Positions 9,054-18,306 are shown, counted from the stretch's first letter. The stretch: DNA of 64,000 nucleotides from Brevibacterium antiquum (GCF_016107655.1 NZ_JABASX010000013.1:18407-82406); one strand, 5' to 3'. Program-made: numbers and translations. The notes: a model not told the origin generated them from the sequence alone.

Positions 9054-9299
9054 ATGGACGACAGAGTGTACGAAAAGAATCAGCGGGCCTTCCAGACCGC
9101 ACGCACCGCCGCGGTGCTGAGCGGAGCGATCACGGCCTTCATCACCTTCGCCGCGTTTATGATCGCAGGCTTCGGGATTCAGGAGACCGCGGCATGGATG
9201 TTCGCACTGAGTCTCATGTCAGCGTCGGCGCTGTTCGTCATCATGCACATCGTGACGACGAATGACCTCAAGCGAAAACAGCCGACGCCGCAGACCTGA
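9054..9299 (+). CDS. Small two-helix membrane protein, function unknown
   Basis: 81 aa. Two hydrophobic segments are visible, about residues 20-42 and 47-68, separated by a short GIQET loop, with charged ends (MDDRVYEKNQR and NDLKRKQ). The ATG at 9054 has a strong GAGGAG at 9041-9046. The start, Shine-Dalgarno and hydrophobic pattern make it a real gene, but I do not recognise the family. It is divergent from the PaaX-like gene and convergent with map, ending 14 nt from the map stop. Confidence 0.65.
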   Translation: MDDRVYEKNQRAFQTARTAAVLSGAITAFITFAAFMIAGFGIQETAAWMFALSLMSASALFVIMHIVTTNDLKRKQPTPQT

Positions 9300-9313
9300 A
9301 TCGACGATCTGCT

Positions 9314-10150
9314 TCAAACACCGGCCGGAGGAACAGGAGTGATTCCGAAGGGTGCCAGACCAGCCACTCCCCCATCCTCAGCGGTGAGTACCCAGACTCC
9401 CCCATCATGTCTGGCGACGCTGTGCTCCCAATGGCTGGCACGTGATCCGTCATCGGTCACGATGGTCCAGCCGTCGGCCAGGGTGATGGTCTCGCTGCTG
9501 CCGGCGGTGAGCATGGGTTCGATCGCGAGGCACATTCCCGATCTGATCTTGGGCCCGTTCGAACGCGCCCGATAGTTGAGAACCTCGGGCGGCATATGCA
9601 TAGCTGTTCCGATGCCATGGCCTGTGAACTCCTCCACGAGTCCCAGATCGGGGGCTTCGCGTGACACGTGATCGTCGATGGCATCCCCGATGTCACTGAC
9701 CTTGTTCCCTGCTGCGAACGCGGCAATGCCCACCCACATGGCCTTCTCCGTGGCCCGGGAGAGTGCGATGTCCGCCTTCGATCCAGCGGCGTCTCCGCCG
9801 ATAATCATTGTGAAAGCAGAATCACCGTGGAACCCATCGACGATGGCTCCGCCGTCGATGGACACGAGATCCCCGGACTCGAGGACCCGCTCGCCCGGTA
9901 TGCCGTGCACGATCTCCTCGTTCACGGAGATGCACACAACGGCGGGGAACCCCTGGTAGCCAAGGAAGTTGGACTGAGCCCCCGCCTCGGTGATCACGGA
10001 TTCGGCGGCCGCATTCACCTCGGCGGTGGTCGCACCCGGGACTGCTGCCCCGCGAGCAGCTTTCAGCACCGCGTGGGTGAGCAGGCCTGCCCGGCGCATC
10101 GTGACCAGCTGTTCAGGGGACTTCAGCTCGATCCGGGGACCGAAGATCAT
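9314..10150 (-). CDS. map: Methionine aminopeptidase, type I
   Basis: 278 aa. It removes the initiator methionine from nascent proteins using a dinuclear metal centre. Expected ligands and catalytic residues are visible: H82 (EIVHGIP), D99 and D110 (SIDGGAIVDGFHGDSA), H178 (GHGIG), E211 (IEPML) and E242 (HWEHSVA). No N-terminal zinc-finger extension. The ATG at 10150 overlaps the adk stop as ATGA, so the two are translationally coupled in secY-adk-map. Normally infA follows; here an accessory block intervenes. Confidence 0.97.
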   Translation of the reverse strand: MIFGPRIELKSPEQLVTMRRAGLLTHAVLKAARGAAVPGATTAEVNAAAESVITEAGAQSNFLGYQGFPAVVCISVNEEIVHGIPGERVLESGDLVSIDGGAIVDGFHGDSAFTMIIGGDAAGSKADIALSRATEKAMWVGIAAFAAGNKVSDIGDAIDDHVSREAPDLGLVEEFTGHGIGTAMHMPPEVLNYRARSNGPKIRSGMCLAIEPMLTAGSSETITLADGWTIVTDDGSRASHWEHSVARHDGGVWVLTAEDGGVAGLAPFGITPVPPAGV

Positions 10151-10713
10151 CGAATGGAGTCGAGGATTCGGTCGGTGATCTCAGAGACTTCACCGAGTCC
10201 GTCGACCTGGCGCAGCAGGCCGCGTTCGCGGTAGATGTCGGTCAAGGGCTGAGTCTGCTCGGCGTAGACGTCCAGGCGGTGACGGATGACGTCCTCACTG
10301 TCATCGCTGCGACCCTCGGTCTGTGCACGCGCCAGGAGACGGGCGACGACCTCGTCGATATCAGCGGTGAGCTCGACGACCTGCTCGATCTCATGGCCCT
10401 GAGCGGCGAGGATCCGATCGAGCTCGTCGACCTGTGCGCTGGTGCGCGGGTAGCCGTCGAGGAGGAATCCCTCAGCAGCATCGTCCTGGCCCAGTCGATC
10501 AGCGACCATCGAATTGGTCACCTCGTCGGGGACGTACTCGCCGGCGTCCATATAGCGCTTGGCAAGATTGCCCAGTTCGGTTTCGCCCTTCACATTCGCA
10601 CGGAAGATGTCACCGGTCGAGATCGCGGGGATGTTCAGCGCCTCGGACAGTCGTGCGGCCTGGGTGCCTTTGCCGGCGCCAGGGGGGCCGATCAGAATGA
10701 TGCGTGAGCTCAT
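10147..10713 (-). CDS. adk: Adenylate kinase (short LID form)
   Basis: 188 aa; catalyses ATP + AMP = 2 ADP. The P-loop GPPGAGKGTQ, the AMP-binding STGDIFRANV segment and GFLLDGYPRT are present. The LID is the short form (about RAQTEGRSDDSEDVI) lacking the zinc-binding cysteines, as in other actinobacteria. ATG at 10713 chosen because GGAAGGAAATACCTT lies directly upstream and MSSRIILIGPPG is the normal N-terminus; a longer frame upstream overlaps secY and is not needed. The end overlaps map by 4 nt; the start is 41 nt from the secY stop. Confidence 0.97.
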   Translation of the reverse strand: MSSRIILIGPPGAGKGTQAARLSEALNIPAISTGDIFRANVKGETELGNLAKRYMDAGEYVPDEVTNSMVADRLGQDDAAEGFLLDGYPRTSAQVDELDRILAAQGHEIEQVVELTADIDEVVARLLARAQTEGRSDDSEDVIRHRLDVYAEQTQPLTDIYRERGLLRQVDGLGEVSEITDRILDSIR

Positions 10714-10753
10714 AAGGTATTTCCTTCCAATGGATTTCCGCGGTCGGGGTCGG

Positions 10754-12055
10754 TCAGCGCAGCAGACCTTCATAGTGGCGCTGCTGCATCTGTGCATCGA
10801 TCTGCTTGACGGTCTCGAGACCGACTCCCACCACGATCAGAAGCGAGGTGCCGCCGAACGGGAAGTTCTGGTTCGCGTTGATGAGAACCAGCGCGATCAG
10901 CGGAATCAGTGCGATGAAGGCAAGGTAGAGCGAGCCCGGGAAGTTGATGCGGCTGAGCACGAAGCTCAGGTAGTCGGCTGTGGGCTTTCCTGCACGGATG
11001 CCGGGGACGAAGCCGCCGTACTTCTTCATATTGTCGGCGACTTCCTCCGGGTTGAAGGTGATCGCGACATAGAAGTAGGCGAAGAAGATCGTCAGCACGG
11101 CGTAAGTGGCGATGTAGATGGGGTGGTCACCGCGTGTGAAGTAAGTGTTGATCCACTCCACCCATTTGCTCTCGGGATCGAAGAACTGCGAGATCAGGCT
11201 CGGCAGATAGAGAACCGAGGAAGCGAAGATCACCGGGATCACACCGGCCATGTTGACCTTGATCGGGATGTAGGTCGAGGTCCCGCCGAACATCCGTCGA
11301 CCAACCATGCGCTTGGCGTACTGGACCGGGATGCGGCGCTGGGACTGCTCGACGAACACGACGAGGGCCACGAGCACCAGACCGACGGCGATGACGATGA
11401 GGAAGATGTCGATGCCCTGTTCGCGGAAGATCGCTCCCAGCGACGACGGGAAGGCCGAAGCCACCGAGGTGAAAATGAGCAGCGACATTCCGTTGCCCAC
11501 TCCGTGTTCGGTGATCTGCTCGCCGAGCCACATGATGAGGCCGGTGCCTGCCACCAGGGTGATGACGAGGACGGCGATGCCCCACCAGGTGTCGTTGGTG
11601 ATGAGGTCGGTGCAGCCTTCGATCGAACCGAAGAGCGCTCCCGAGCGCACGGTGGACACGAGGGTAGTGGCATTGAGCACGGCCAGCCCGATGGTCAGGT
11701 AGCGCGTGTACTGGGTGAGCTTCGCCTGGCCTGAGGCGCCCTCTTTGTGGAGCGACTCGAAGCGCGGAATGACCACGCGCAGAAGCTGCACGATGATGCT
11801 GGCGGTGATGTAGGGCATGATGCCCAGAGCGAAGATCGACAGCTGCAGCAGTGCACCACCGCTGAACAGGTTGATCATCGCGAACCCGCCCTCATTCAGC
11901 TGCGGGGACGCCACGCACTCTTGGACCTGCGTGTAGTCGATTCCCGGCGAGGGAATGAACGAACCGAGCCGGAAGATGACGAGAATGCCCAGGGTGAAGA
12001 GGAGTTTGTTCCTCAGGTCGGGCGTTCTGAAGGCCCTCCGAATTGCGCCGATCAA
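10754..12055 (-). CDS. secY: Preprotein translocase subunit SecY
   Basis: 433 aa with about 10 hydrophobic segments; the channel-forming Sec subunit, partner of SecE (encoded further along) and SecG. Begins (M)IGAIRRAFRTPDLRNKLLFTL, matching the actinobacterial SecY N-terminus, and carries LGIMPYITASIIVQLL (TM2 region) and a basic cytoplasmic tail. The start is TTG at 12055 with GAGGAGG 4-5 nt upstream; no ATG fits the family alignment. A 286-nt gap with a terminator hairpin separates it from rplO, so secY-adk-map probably has its own promoter within 12056-12268. Confidence 0.96.
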   Translation of the reverse strand: MIGAIRRAFRTPDLRNKLLFTLGILVIFRLGSFIPSPGIDYTQVQECVASPQLNEGGFAMINLFSGGALLQLSIFALGIMPYITASIIVQLLRVVIPRFESLHKEGASGQAKLTQYTRYLTIGLAVLNATTLVSTVRSGALFGSIEGCTDLITNDTWWGIAVLVITLVAGTGLIMWLGEQITEHGVGNGMSLLIFTSVASAFPSSLGAIFREQGIDIFLIVIAVGLVLVALVVFVEQSQRRIPVQYAKRMVGRRMFGGTSTYIPIKVNMAGVIPVIFASSVLYLPSLISQFFDPESKWVEWINTYFTRGDHPIYIATYAVLTIFFAYFYVAITFNPEEVADNMKKYGGFVPGIRAGKPTADYLSFVLSRINFPGSLYLAFIALIPLIALVLINANQNFPFGGTSLLIVVGVGLETVKQIDAQMQQRHYEGLLR

Positions 12056-12268
12056 GCGTCCTCCTCATTGGGGGATGAAAAAGTCAGGGTCGAAGATACG
12101 ACCTGGCGAATAAGACAAATACCTGCAAAAGACTACCAGGCTATGACCGTCAGGCTGAAACCGAGAGGCGGCTTGGACGACTGCTCAGCCCCGATATCGT
12201 CGGGACTGTGTCGAAACCGACTCTGAGGCATCTTCGCCCAGGTCGCGGGCTCGAGAATTCGAGCACGA

Positions 12269-12301
12269 AGAAGGGGCGATCACAATGTGACCGCCCCTTC
12301 T
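12269..12301 (-). terminator. Terminator after rplO, splitting spc genes from secY
   Basis: AGAAGGGGCG at 12269-12278 pairs with 12292-12301, and the inner TCAC/GTGA extends the stem. It lies about 40 nt after the rplO stop on the minus strand. No T-run follows. Confidence 0.7.
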
Positions 12302-12341
12302 GAGGAACCCTGAGAGTTCAGACCCGCTGTGCGAGTGCTGT

Positions 12342-12794
12342 TCAGGCTTCGCTGACGCTTCCGCCTGCAGCCAGGATCTTCTCGAGTGCTGAACCCGAGA
12401 CCTTGTCCGCAGTGATGTTCAGAGCAACGGTGATCTCACCGGTGCCCAGAACCTTCACGGGCTGCTTTGGACGCACGGCGCCCTTGGCAACCAGATCGGC
12501 GACAGTGACGTCGCCGCCTTCTGGGTACAAGGCCGACAGCTTGTCAAGATTGACAACCTGGAACGTCACCTTTGCGGGGTTCTTGAACCCGCGCAGCTTA
12601 GGCAGACGCATGTGCATCGGAGTCTGTCCACCCTCGAAGCCGTGAGGAACCTGGTAGCGGGCACGTGTGCCCTTGGTTCCGCGTCCGGCTGTCTTGCCCT
12701 TCGAAGCTTCACCACGACCGACACGGGTCTTGGCGGTTTTTGCTCCAGGGGCAGGACGGAGATCGTGGACCTTCAGTGAGTCGTCATTCGACAT
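12342..12794 (-). CDS. rplO: 50S ribosomal protein L15
   Basis: 150 aa. Contains the Gly/Lys/Arg-rich N-terminal extension ([20 protein letters not shown]) that threads into 23S rRNA, and the C-terminal [14 protein letters not shown] segment. Needed for late 50S assembly. ATG at 12794, one nucleotide after the rpmD stop, so coupled to rpmD. It is the last gene of the spc unit here; a hairpin follows before secY. Confidence 0.97.
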   Translation of the reverse strand: MSNDDSLKVHDLRPAPGAKTAKTRVGRGEASKGKTAGRGTKGTRARYQVPHGFEGGQTPMHMRLPKLRGFKNPAKVTFQVVNLDKLSALYPEGGDVTVADLVAKGAVRPKQPVKVLGTGEITVALNITADKVSGSALEKILAAGGSVSEA

Positions 12795-12795
12795 A

Positions 12796-12978
12796 TCAAT
12801 CCACCTCTTCCACAGTCACGAGGTGACGCACGACGTTGATCATTCCCCGGATTTCCGGGCGATCTTCGCACACCACCACATCGTCGATCCGCTTCAGTCC
12901 AAGCGATCGCAGCGACGCGCGCTGGTTCGGCTTGCCACCGATATCGGACTTGCGCTGGGTTACCTTGAGCTTTGCCAT
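12796..12978 (-). CDS. rpmD: 50S ribosomal protein L30
   Basis: 60 aa, starts [20 protein letters not shown] and contains the L30 signature region [21 protein letters not shown]. The start ATG at 12978 overlaps the rpsE stop by one base (TGATG), and rplO follows after 1 nt, giving tight coupling. Canonical length for bacterial L30. Confidence 0.96.
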   Translation of the reverse strand: MAKLKVTQRKSDIGGKPNQRASLRSLGLKRIDDVVVCEDRPEIRGMINVVRHLVTVEEVD

Positions 12979-13670
12979 CAGGACTTCCTCTCGCTTTCAG
13001 CAGCCGCCCGCAGCAATGCGTGAGGGGCGACCTCGTCCACAGGCAGACCACGGCGTGCCGCGACCTGCTCTGGGCGTTCGAGGCTCTGGAGGGCCTTGAT
13101 CGCCGCGCGAACGATGTTGATTGCGTTGGCTGATCCCAGCGACTTGGACAGGATGTCCTGAACGCCGGCAGCATCGAGGACCGCACGCACCGGACCACCG
13201 GCGATGACGCCGGTACCGGGAGCGGCAGGCCGAAGCATGACGACACCGGCAGCGGTCTCACCCTGGATCGGGTGCGGAATGGTCTTCTGGATGCGGGGGA
13301 CGCGGAAGAAGCTCTTCTTCGCCTCCTCAACACCCTTGGCAATGGCTGCAGGAACTTCCTTAGCCTTGCCGTAGCCCATGCCGACCATGCCGTCTCCGTC
13401 ACCGACGACGACGAGGGCGGTGAAGGAGAACCGACGTCCACCCTTGACGACCTTCGACACACGGTTGATCGTCACGACGTGCTCGATGAACTGGCTCTTC
13501 TCTTCGCGGTCACCGCGACCGCCGCGTCCACGACCTTCGCCGCGTCCACGACCCTGGCCGCCCTGACCACCCTGACCACCTTGACCGCGGCCACGTGAGG
13601 AGCGATCACTGTTGCTATCGGTGCGGGTCTCAGCAGCTGGCTGCTGTTCCTTGTTCTCTTCAGTGCTCAT
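12978..13670 (-). CDS. rpsE: 30S ribosomal protein S5 with RGG-rich N-terminal extension
   Basis: 230 aa against 167 in E. coli. Residues 1-59 are an added low-complexity segment, Asp/Ser/Gln-containing then Arg/Gly repeats ([18 protein letters not shown]). The S5 core begins near residue 60 ([15 protein letters not shown]) with the double-stranded-RNA-binding fold and the S5 C-terminal domain. S5 lines the mRNA entry channel with S3 and S4 and affects fidelity. ATG at 13670 overlaps the rplR stop (ATGA). Arg-rich S5 extensions occur in other actinobacteria; function unknown. Confidence 0.97.
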   Translation of the reverse strand: MSTEENKEQQPAAETRTDSNSDRSSRGRGQGGQGGQGGQGRGRGEGRGRGGRGDREEKSQFIEHVVTINRVSKVVKGGRRFSFTALVVVGDGDGMVGMGYGKAKEVPAAIAKGVEEAKKSFFRVPRIQKTIPHPIQGETAAGVVMLRPAAPGTGVIAGGPVRAVLDAAGVQDILSKSLGSANAINIVRAAIKALQSLERPEQVAARRGLPVDEVAPHALLRAAAESERKS

Positions 13671-14047
13671 AGGGCCAATCCTCCTTCACGTGCACCTTCG
13701 GCGATTGCCTGTACACGTCCATGGTAGGCGTTGCCGCCACGGTCGAATACAACAGCTTCGATGCCGGCTTCCTTGGCGCGCTGGGCTACCAGTTCGCCGA
13801 CCTTGTGGGCCTTGCCGGTTTTATCACCGTCGAGTGTGCGCAGGTCGGCTTCCATGGTGGAGGCCGATGCCAAGGTCTTGCCGACGGTATCGTCGATGAC
13901 CTGGACAAAGACGTGGCGCGTGGAGCGAGTCACTGACAGGCGTGGGCGTTCCGGCGTACCGCTGACATGCTTGCGCAGACGAGCGTGACGACGCTTGCGG
14001 GCCGCAGCCCTGCCCTTGCCGTAGCTTTCCTTTTTGCCAAAGGCCAT
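13667..14047 (-). CDS. rplR: 50S ribosomal protein L18
   Basis: 126 aa; the basic N-terminus ([19 protein letters not shown]) and [16 protein letters not shown] core are typical. L18 binds 5S rRNA with L5 and L25 in the central protuberance. ATG at 14047, three bases from the rplF stop region; the stop overlaps the rpsE start. Canonical. Confidence 0.97.
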   Translation of the reverse strand: MAFGKKESYGKGRAAARKRRHARLRKHVSGTPERPRLSVTRSTRHVFVQVIDDTVGKTLASASTMEADLRTLDGDKTGKAHKVGELVAQRAKEAGIEAVVFDRGGNAYHGRVQAIAEGAREGGLAL

Positions 14048-14049
14048 CT

Positions 14050-14586
14050 CTACTTACCAGCCTTTCCGACCTTGCGACGGACATTTTCTCCGACGTAGCG
14101 AACACCCTTGCCCTTGTAAGGCTCAGGCTTGCGCAGCTTCCGGATGTTGGCAGCGGTCTCTCCGACCAGCTGCTTGTCGATGCCGTGAACGGCCAGCTTG
14201 GTCTGTCCGTCGACCGTGAAGGAGATTCCCTCAGCTGGTTCAACGGTGATCGAGTGGCTGTAGCCCAGAGCGAACTCGAGGTTCGATCCCTTGGCCTGCA
14301 CGCGGTAACCGGTGCCGACGATTTCGAGAGCCTTCGAGTAGCCCTCGGTCACACCGACGATCATGTTGTTGATCATGGTGCGGGACAGTCCGTGCAGCGA
14401 ACGCGATTCGCGCTCCTCGTTCGGACGGGCCACTGTGACGACGCCTTCGTCGAGCGATACGGTGATCGGCTCGGCGATGGTGACGGACAGCTCGCCCTTA
14501 GGTCCCTTGACGGCGACATCCTGGCCATCGATTTTGACCTCTACGCCATTCGGGACGGAGATCGGGTTCTTGCCAATACGTGACAT
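14050..14586 (-). CDS. rplF: 50S ribosomal protein L6
   Basis: 178 aa, two L6 repeats; starts [18 protein letters not shown] and ends with the signature [14 protein letters not shown] followed by a basic tail. L6 sits at the base of the L7/L12 stalk next to the sarcin-ricin loop. ATG at 14586 chosen from the conserved N-terminus and the GAAGGAGAGAAGA-type Shine-Dalgarno; upstream in-frame codons overlap rpsH and are not used. 16 nt after rpsH. Confidence 0.97.
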   Translation of the reverse strand: MSRIGKNPISVPNGVEVKIDGQDVAVKGPKGELSVTIAEPITVSLDEGVVTVARPNEERESRSLHGLSRTMINNMIVGVTEGYSKALEIVGTGYRVQAKGSNLEFALGYSHSITVEPAEGISFTVDGQTKLAVHGIDKQLVGETAANIRKLRKPEPYKGKGVRYVGENVRRKVGKAGK

Positions 14587-14602
14587 ATTCTTCTCTCCTT
14601 CC

Positions 14603-15001
14603 TTACCAGACGTAGGCGAGGACTTCCCCACCCACACCCTTCTTGGCGGCCTGACGATCAGTCAGGAGACCTGACGAGGTCGACAGGATGGCGATGCCGA
14701 GTCCACCGAGGACCTTAGGCAAGTTGGTCGACTTCGCGTAGACGCGCAGCCCGGGCTTCGACACACGGCGCAGGCCGGCGATCGAACGCTCGCGGTTGGG
14801 ACCGAACTTGAGGTCCATGAGGAGGGTCTTACCGACCTGAGCGTCTTCGACGCTCCAACCGGTGATGTAGCCCTCGCTCTTGAGGATCTCAGCGATGTTG
14901 GATTTCAGCTTGGAGAACGGCATGCTGACGTCCTCGTGATAAGCCGAGTTGGCGTTCCGCAGACGTGTCAACATGTCTGCGACTGGATCAGTCATTGTCA
15001 T
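14603..15001 (-). CDS. rpsH: 30S ribosomal protein S8
   Basis: 132 aa, starts [20 protein letters not shown] and ends with the conserved [12 protein letters not shown]8 binds helix 21 of 16S rRNA and, in E. coli, represses spc translation. The first of two ATGs (15001) is preferred because GAGGAAGG lies 12 nt upstream. The 69-nt gap to rplE is too short for the rpsN that normally sits here; it contains the small inverted repeat CACGCA-A-TGCGTG. Confidence 0.97.
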   Translation of the reverse strand: MTMTDPVADMLTRLRNANSAYHEDVSMPFSKLKSNIAEILKSEGYITGWSVEDAQVGKTLLMDLKFGPNRERSIAGLRRVSKPGLRVYAKSTNLPKVLGGLGIAILSTSSGLLTDRQAAKKGVGGEVLAYVW

Positions 15002-15070
15002 TTGGGCTCTAGCCCTTCCTCGTTACGGTTTCCGCCCACGCAATGCGTGCTTGGACCTGCAACGTAGCGA

Positions 15071-15640
15071 TTATTTGGTCTTGAACGGGAACCCGAGGTG
15101 ACGCAGAAGTGCACGTCCCTCGTCGTCGGTGTTCGCTGTAGTCACAACTGTGATATCCATACCCCGGACGCGGTCAATCCGGTCCTGATCGATCTCGTGG
15201 AACATCGACTGTTCCGTGAGACCGAAGGTGTAGTTACCGTTCCCGTCGAACTGACGATCCGAGAGGCCGCGGAAGTCGCGGATACGCGGAAGAGCCAGAG
15301 AGATGACACGGTCGACGAATTCCCACATACGGGCTCCACGCATGGTGACGTGGGCTCCAATGGGCTGACCTTCGCGCAACTTGAACTGGGCGATGGATTT
15401 CCTCGCCCGAGTCACGATCGGCTTCTGACCGGTGATCAGAGTGAGATCGTTGATTGCGCCTTCGATCAGCTTCGAATCGCGTGCTGCGTCACCCACACCC
15501 ATGTTCACGACGACCTTGGTCAGACCGGGAACCTGCATGGGGTTTGCGTAGTTGAACTCGTCCTGCAGCTTGGCCACGATGTCATCGCGGTAAACCTGCT
15601 TGAGGCGTGGCGCTGGACGGCTCGTTGTTGTTTCCGTCAT
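15071..15640 (-). CDS. rplE: 50S ribosomal protein L5
   Basis: 189 aa. Contains the L5 signature ([20 protein letters not shown]), [23 protein letters not shown] (split here over the conserved loop) and ends [11 protein letters not shown]. Binds 5S rRNA and bridges to S13. ATG at 15640 overlaps the last base of rplX. Next gene is rpsH rather than rpsN. Confidence 0.97.
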   Translation of the reverse strand: MTETTTSRPAPRLKQVYRDDIVAKLQDEFNYANPMQVPGLTKVVVNMGVGDAARDSKLIEGAINDLTLITGQKPIVTRARKSIAQFKLREGQPIGAHVTMRGARMWEFVDRVISLALPRIRDFRGLSDRQFDGNGNYTFGLTEQSMFHEIDQDRIDRVRGMDITVVTTANTDDEGRALLRHLGFPFKTK

Positions 15641-16008
15641 CAGATCTCCTCCCCGGTGCGACGCGAGACGCGGACGCGGACAGTCTTATCCCGACCATCG
15701 CGTTCCACAGTTTCCTCGCGGTATCCGACGCGGGTGGGCTTGTTGTCCTTAGGATCAACGAGCGCCACGTTGGACACGTGGATTGGGGCTTCGTGAGTCT
15801 CACGGCCACCGGCAGTGCCGCCGGCCTGAGTCTGCGTTGCCTTCTTGTGCTTGATCACGCGGTTGATGCCCTCAACGAGGACGCGGTTGCGTTCCGGGTA
15901 CACGGCAAGAACCTTGCCCTGCTTCCCACGATCGCCACCCCGTGACTGACGGGCGCCTGCAATCACCTGGACGAGGTCGCCCTTCTTGATCTTGAGCTTG
16001 TTCGCCAT
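15640..16008 (-). CDS. rplX: 50S ribosomal protein L24
   Basis: 122 aa from ATG at 16008 ([15 protein letters not shown]). A GTG at 16014 overlapping the rplN stop (GTGA) would add two residues, but GGAGG is 10 nt from the ATG and only 4 nt from the GTG. KOW domain: [20 protein letters not shown], a little longer than usual in the loop. L24 initiates 50S assembly near the exit tunnel. Confidence 0.96.
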   Translation of the reverse strand: MANKLKIKKGDLVQVIAGARQSRGGDRGKQGKVLAVYPERNRVLVEGINRVIKHKKATQTQAGGTAGGRETHEAPIHVSNVALVDPKDNKPTRVGYREETVERDGRDKTVRVRVSRRTGEEI

Positions 16009-16010
16009 GC

Positions 16011-16379
16011 TCACAACACCTCCGGTGCCAGGGAGACGATCTTCATGAACTTCTTGTCGCGCAATTCGCGTCCCACGGGTCCGAAGATACGGGTTCCGCG
16101 TGGTTCGCCATCAGTCTTGAGAATGACTGCTGCATTCTCGTCGAACTTGATGTACGAACCATCGGGACGACGGCGTTCCTTGGCGGTGCGAACGATGACA
16201 GCCTTGACGACGTCACCCTTCTTCACGTTTCCACCAGGAATTGCGTCTTTGACGGTTGCCACGATGGTGTCACCGATCGAGGCATAACGCCGACCGGAAC
16301 CACCCAGAATCCTGATTGCCAGGATCTGCTTGGCACCAGTGTTGTCGGCGACCTTGAGTCGCGACTCTTGCTGAATCAC
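16011..16379 (-). CDS. rplN: 50S ribosomal protein L14
   Basis: 122 aa, exact family length. Starts [20 protein letters not shown] and ends [13 protein letters not shown]14 lies at the subunit interface and contacts 16S helix 14 and L19. The gene is 144 nt downstream of rpsQ, the longest gap inside the S10-spc cluster, and that gap carries a strong hairpin. Confidence 0.98.
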   Translation of the reverse strand: MIQQESRLKVADNTGAKQILAIRILGGSGRRYASIGDTIVATVKDAIPGGNVKKGDVVKAVIVRTAKERRRPDGSYIKFDENAAVILKTDGEPRGTRIFGPVGRELRDKKFMKIVSLAPEVL

Positions 16380-16458
16380 TATTTTCTCCTGTCGTCGCGC
16401 CGGTTCTCACACGATTGGATGAGCCTTGCGGAACGGATTAATGACATTTCACCCCATT

Positions 16459-16504
16459 CCCGGTAGCCGCCCACGATCTGCTGGAGACCGTGGGCGGGAC
16501 CGGG
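16459..16504 (-). terminator. Hairpin between rpsQ and rplN (S10/spc boundary)
   Basis: Inner arms CCGCCCACG (16467-16475) and CGTGGGCGG (16489-16497), outer arms CCCGGT (16459-16464) and ACCGGG (16499-16504), with a small bulge. It sits where the S10 and spc operons are separate in many bacteria, so it may be a partial terminator or processing site. No U-tract. Confidence 0.55.
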
Positions 16505-16523
16505 TGGGAGGGGTGGCGTCGGC

Positions 16524-16811
16524 TTACTTGGCGCGTTCGATGATCTCGACGAGCCGCCAACGCTTCGCGGACGAAACCGGCCGCGTCTCGGACACGAGGA
16601 CGAGGTCGCCGACACCAGCGGCGTTCTCCTCATCGTGAACCTTGTACTTCACCGACTGGCGAAGAACCTTGCCGTACAGGCGGTGCGTCTTGCGCTCCTC
16701 CACCTCGACGACGATGGTCTTCTCCATTTTGTCGGAAACAACGTAACCACGCGCGGTCTTGCGGGAGTTACGGTCCGCAGGCGTTGCCTCGGGCTTGGTG
16801 GTCTCCGCCAT
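16524..16811 (-). CDS. rpsQ: 30S ribosomal protein S17
   Basis: 95 aa from ATG at 16811 ([19 protein letters not shown]). This ATG overlaps the rpmC stop as TGATG and has GAGGA 6 nt upstream; a GTG one codon earlier is less likely. OB fold with the conserved [20 protein letters not shown] segment. The N-terminus is about 15 residues longer than E. coli S17. Last gene before the 144-nt gap to rplN. Confidence 0.97.
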   Translation of the reverse strand: MAETTKPEATPADRNSRKTARGYVVSDKMEKTIVVEVEERKTHRLYGKVLRQSVKYKVHDEENAAGVGDLVLVSETRPVSSAKRWRLVEIIERAK

Positions 16812-17062
16812 CACTTGTCCTCTTCCTTAGCGTCAGCGGGGTTCGGACGGATGTCCAATTCCCGCTCATTGAGCACGGTGTAGATACGAGCGATGTCGCG
16901 ACGCACGGCCTTGAGCCGACCGTGGCTCTCCAGCTGGCCGGTGGCCGACTGGAAGCGCAGGTTGAACAACTCGGCCTTAGCCTTCTTGAGCTCCTCGAGC
17001 AGACGCTCGTTGTCATAACCGTCAAGTGCGTCCATGGAAAGGTTCTTCGAACCGATTGCCAT
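16811..17062 (-). CDS. rpmC: 50S ribosomal protein L29
   Basis: 83 aa from ATG at 17062 ([15 protein letters not shown]). A GTG at 17068 overlaps the rplP stop but lies too close to the AAGGTGG site. Core [20 protein letters not shown] and [17 protein letters not shown] are typical of L29, which lines the exit tunnel and binds SRP/trigger factor. A charged tail (PADAKEEDK) extends past the usual end. Confidence 0.96.
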   Translation of the reverse strand: MAIGSKNLSMDALDGYDNERLLEELKKAKAELFNLRFQSATGQLESHGRLKAVRRDIARIYTVLNERELDIRPNPADAKEEDK

Positions 17063-17064
17063 AC

Positions 17065-17481
17065 TCACTCACCACCTTCGCGGGCCACGATACGGGCCTT
17101 GAGCGGAAGCTTGTGAATCGCGAGACGCAGCGCCTCGCGTGCAACTTCCTCGGACACACCGGCGAGTTCAAACATGACCCGACCCGGCTTGACATTGGCG
17201 ACCCACCACTCAGGCGAACCCTTACCGGAACCCATGCGGGTCTCGGCAGGCTTCTTCGTCAGCGGTCGATCTGGGTAGATGTTGATCCACACCTTGCCAC
17301 CACGCTTGATGTAGCGCGTCATGGCAATACGTGCGGCCTCGATCTGCCGGTTGGTGATGTAGGCAGGCTCTGTGGCCTGGATGCCGTAGTCACCGAACGA
17401 CACCTTGGTGCCGCCCTTGGCTGCGCCGCCCCGCTTGGGGTGGTGCTGCTTGCGGTATTTAACCCGACGAGGGATCAACAT
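17065..17481 (-). CDS. rplP: 50S ribosomal protein L16
   Basis: 138 aa, starts [19 protein letters not shown]; contains [20 protein letters not shown] and [13 protein letters not shown]16 helps position A-site tRNA at the peptidyl transferase centre. ATG at 17481, 3 nt after the rpsC stop; the end abuts rpmC. Canonical. Confidence 0.98.
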   Translation of the reverse strand: MLIPRRVKYRKQHHPKRGGAAKGGTKVSFGDYGIQATEPAYITNRQIEAARIAMTRYIKRGGKVWINIYPDRPLTKKPAETRMGSGKGSPEWWVANVKPGRVMFELAGVSEEVAREALRLAIHKLPLKARIVAREGGE

Positions 17482-17484
17482 GTG

Positions 17485-18306
17485 TCAGCCCTCCGATCCG
17501 GCCTCAGCCGCAGGGGCCTCGGCATTGTTCTCGGTCTTCGGCGCTGCGTCATTCCGGCGCGGTGCTGCTGCGCCTTCCTGTCCACGACCACGGCCTCCAC
17601 GGCCGCGCCCACGGCCCTTGGGGCCACGAGCTGCAGGAGCCTTCGCCTGCTCGGCAGCAAGCTCCTTGTCGGTCATATCGCCCTTGTAGATCCACACCTT
17701 GACGCCGATGCGACCAAATGTGGTGTGTGCTTCGTGGAAGCCGTAATCGATGTTCGCACGCAGGGTGTGCAGAGGCACACGACCTTCGCGGTAGAACTCG
17801 GAACGGCTCATTTCAGCACCGCCGAGGCGGCCGGAGCACTGCACGCGGATGCCCTTGGCACCTGCACGCTGAGCACTCTGGATCGACTTGCGCATCGCGC
17901 GGCGGAAGGCCACACGACTTGCGAGCTGCTCGGCAACTCCCTGAGCAACGAGCTGCGCGTCGATCTCAGCGTTCTTCACCTCAAGGATGTTGAGCTGAAT
18001 CTGCTTGCCGGTGAGCTTCTCGAGCTGACCGCGAATGCGATCGGCTTCGGCTCCACGACGCCCGATGACGATGCCCGGGCGGGCAGTGTGGATGTCGACT
18101 CGGACACGATCACGTGTGCGCTCGATGTTCACCTTGGAGATGCCAGCGCGCTCAAGGCCCTTGGTCATCATCTGTCGGATCTTCACATCTTCGAGCACGT
18201 AGTCGCTGTAGCGCTGTCCCGGCTTAGTCGAGTCAGCAAACCACTTTGACTTGTGATCCGTGGTAATTCCGAGTCGGAATCCGTTCGGATTGATTTTCTG
18301 GCCCAT
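17485..18306 (-). CDS. rpsC: 30S ribosomal protein S3 with RG-rich C-terminal tail
   Basis: 273 aa against 233 in E. coli. KH domain with [19 protein letters not shown] (about 78-96), then the S3 C-terminal domain to about 212. Residues 223-273 are extra: Ala/Pro, then an RG-repeat block ([12 protein letters not shown] at about 231-242), then acidic Ala/Glu. S3 forms the mRNA entry gate and helicase with S4 and S5. ATG at 18306 overlaps the rplV stop (TAATG). The RG block parallels the N-terminal one on S5. Confidence 0.97.
   Translation of the reverse strand: MGQKINPNGFRLGITTDHKSKWFADSTKPGQRYSDYVLEDVKIRQMMTKGLERAGISKVNIERTRDRVRVDIHTARPGIVIGRRGAEADRIRGQLEKLTGKQIQLNILEVKNAEIDAQLVAQGVAEQLASRVAFRRAMRKSIQSAQRAGAKGIRVQCSGRLGGAEMSRSEFYREGRVPLHTLRANIDYGFHEAHTTFGRIGVKVWIYKGDMTDKELAAEQAKAPAARGPKGRGRGRGGRGRGQEGAAAPRRNDAAPKTENNAEAPAAEAGSEG

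Noticed and set aside
10714..10797. Longer adk start inside the secY end
   Set aside because: MSSRIILIGPPG is the conserved adenylate kinase N-terminus and has its own Shine-Dalgarno.
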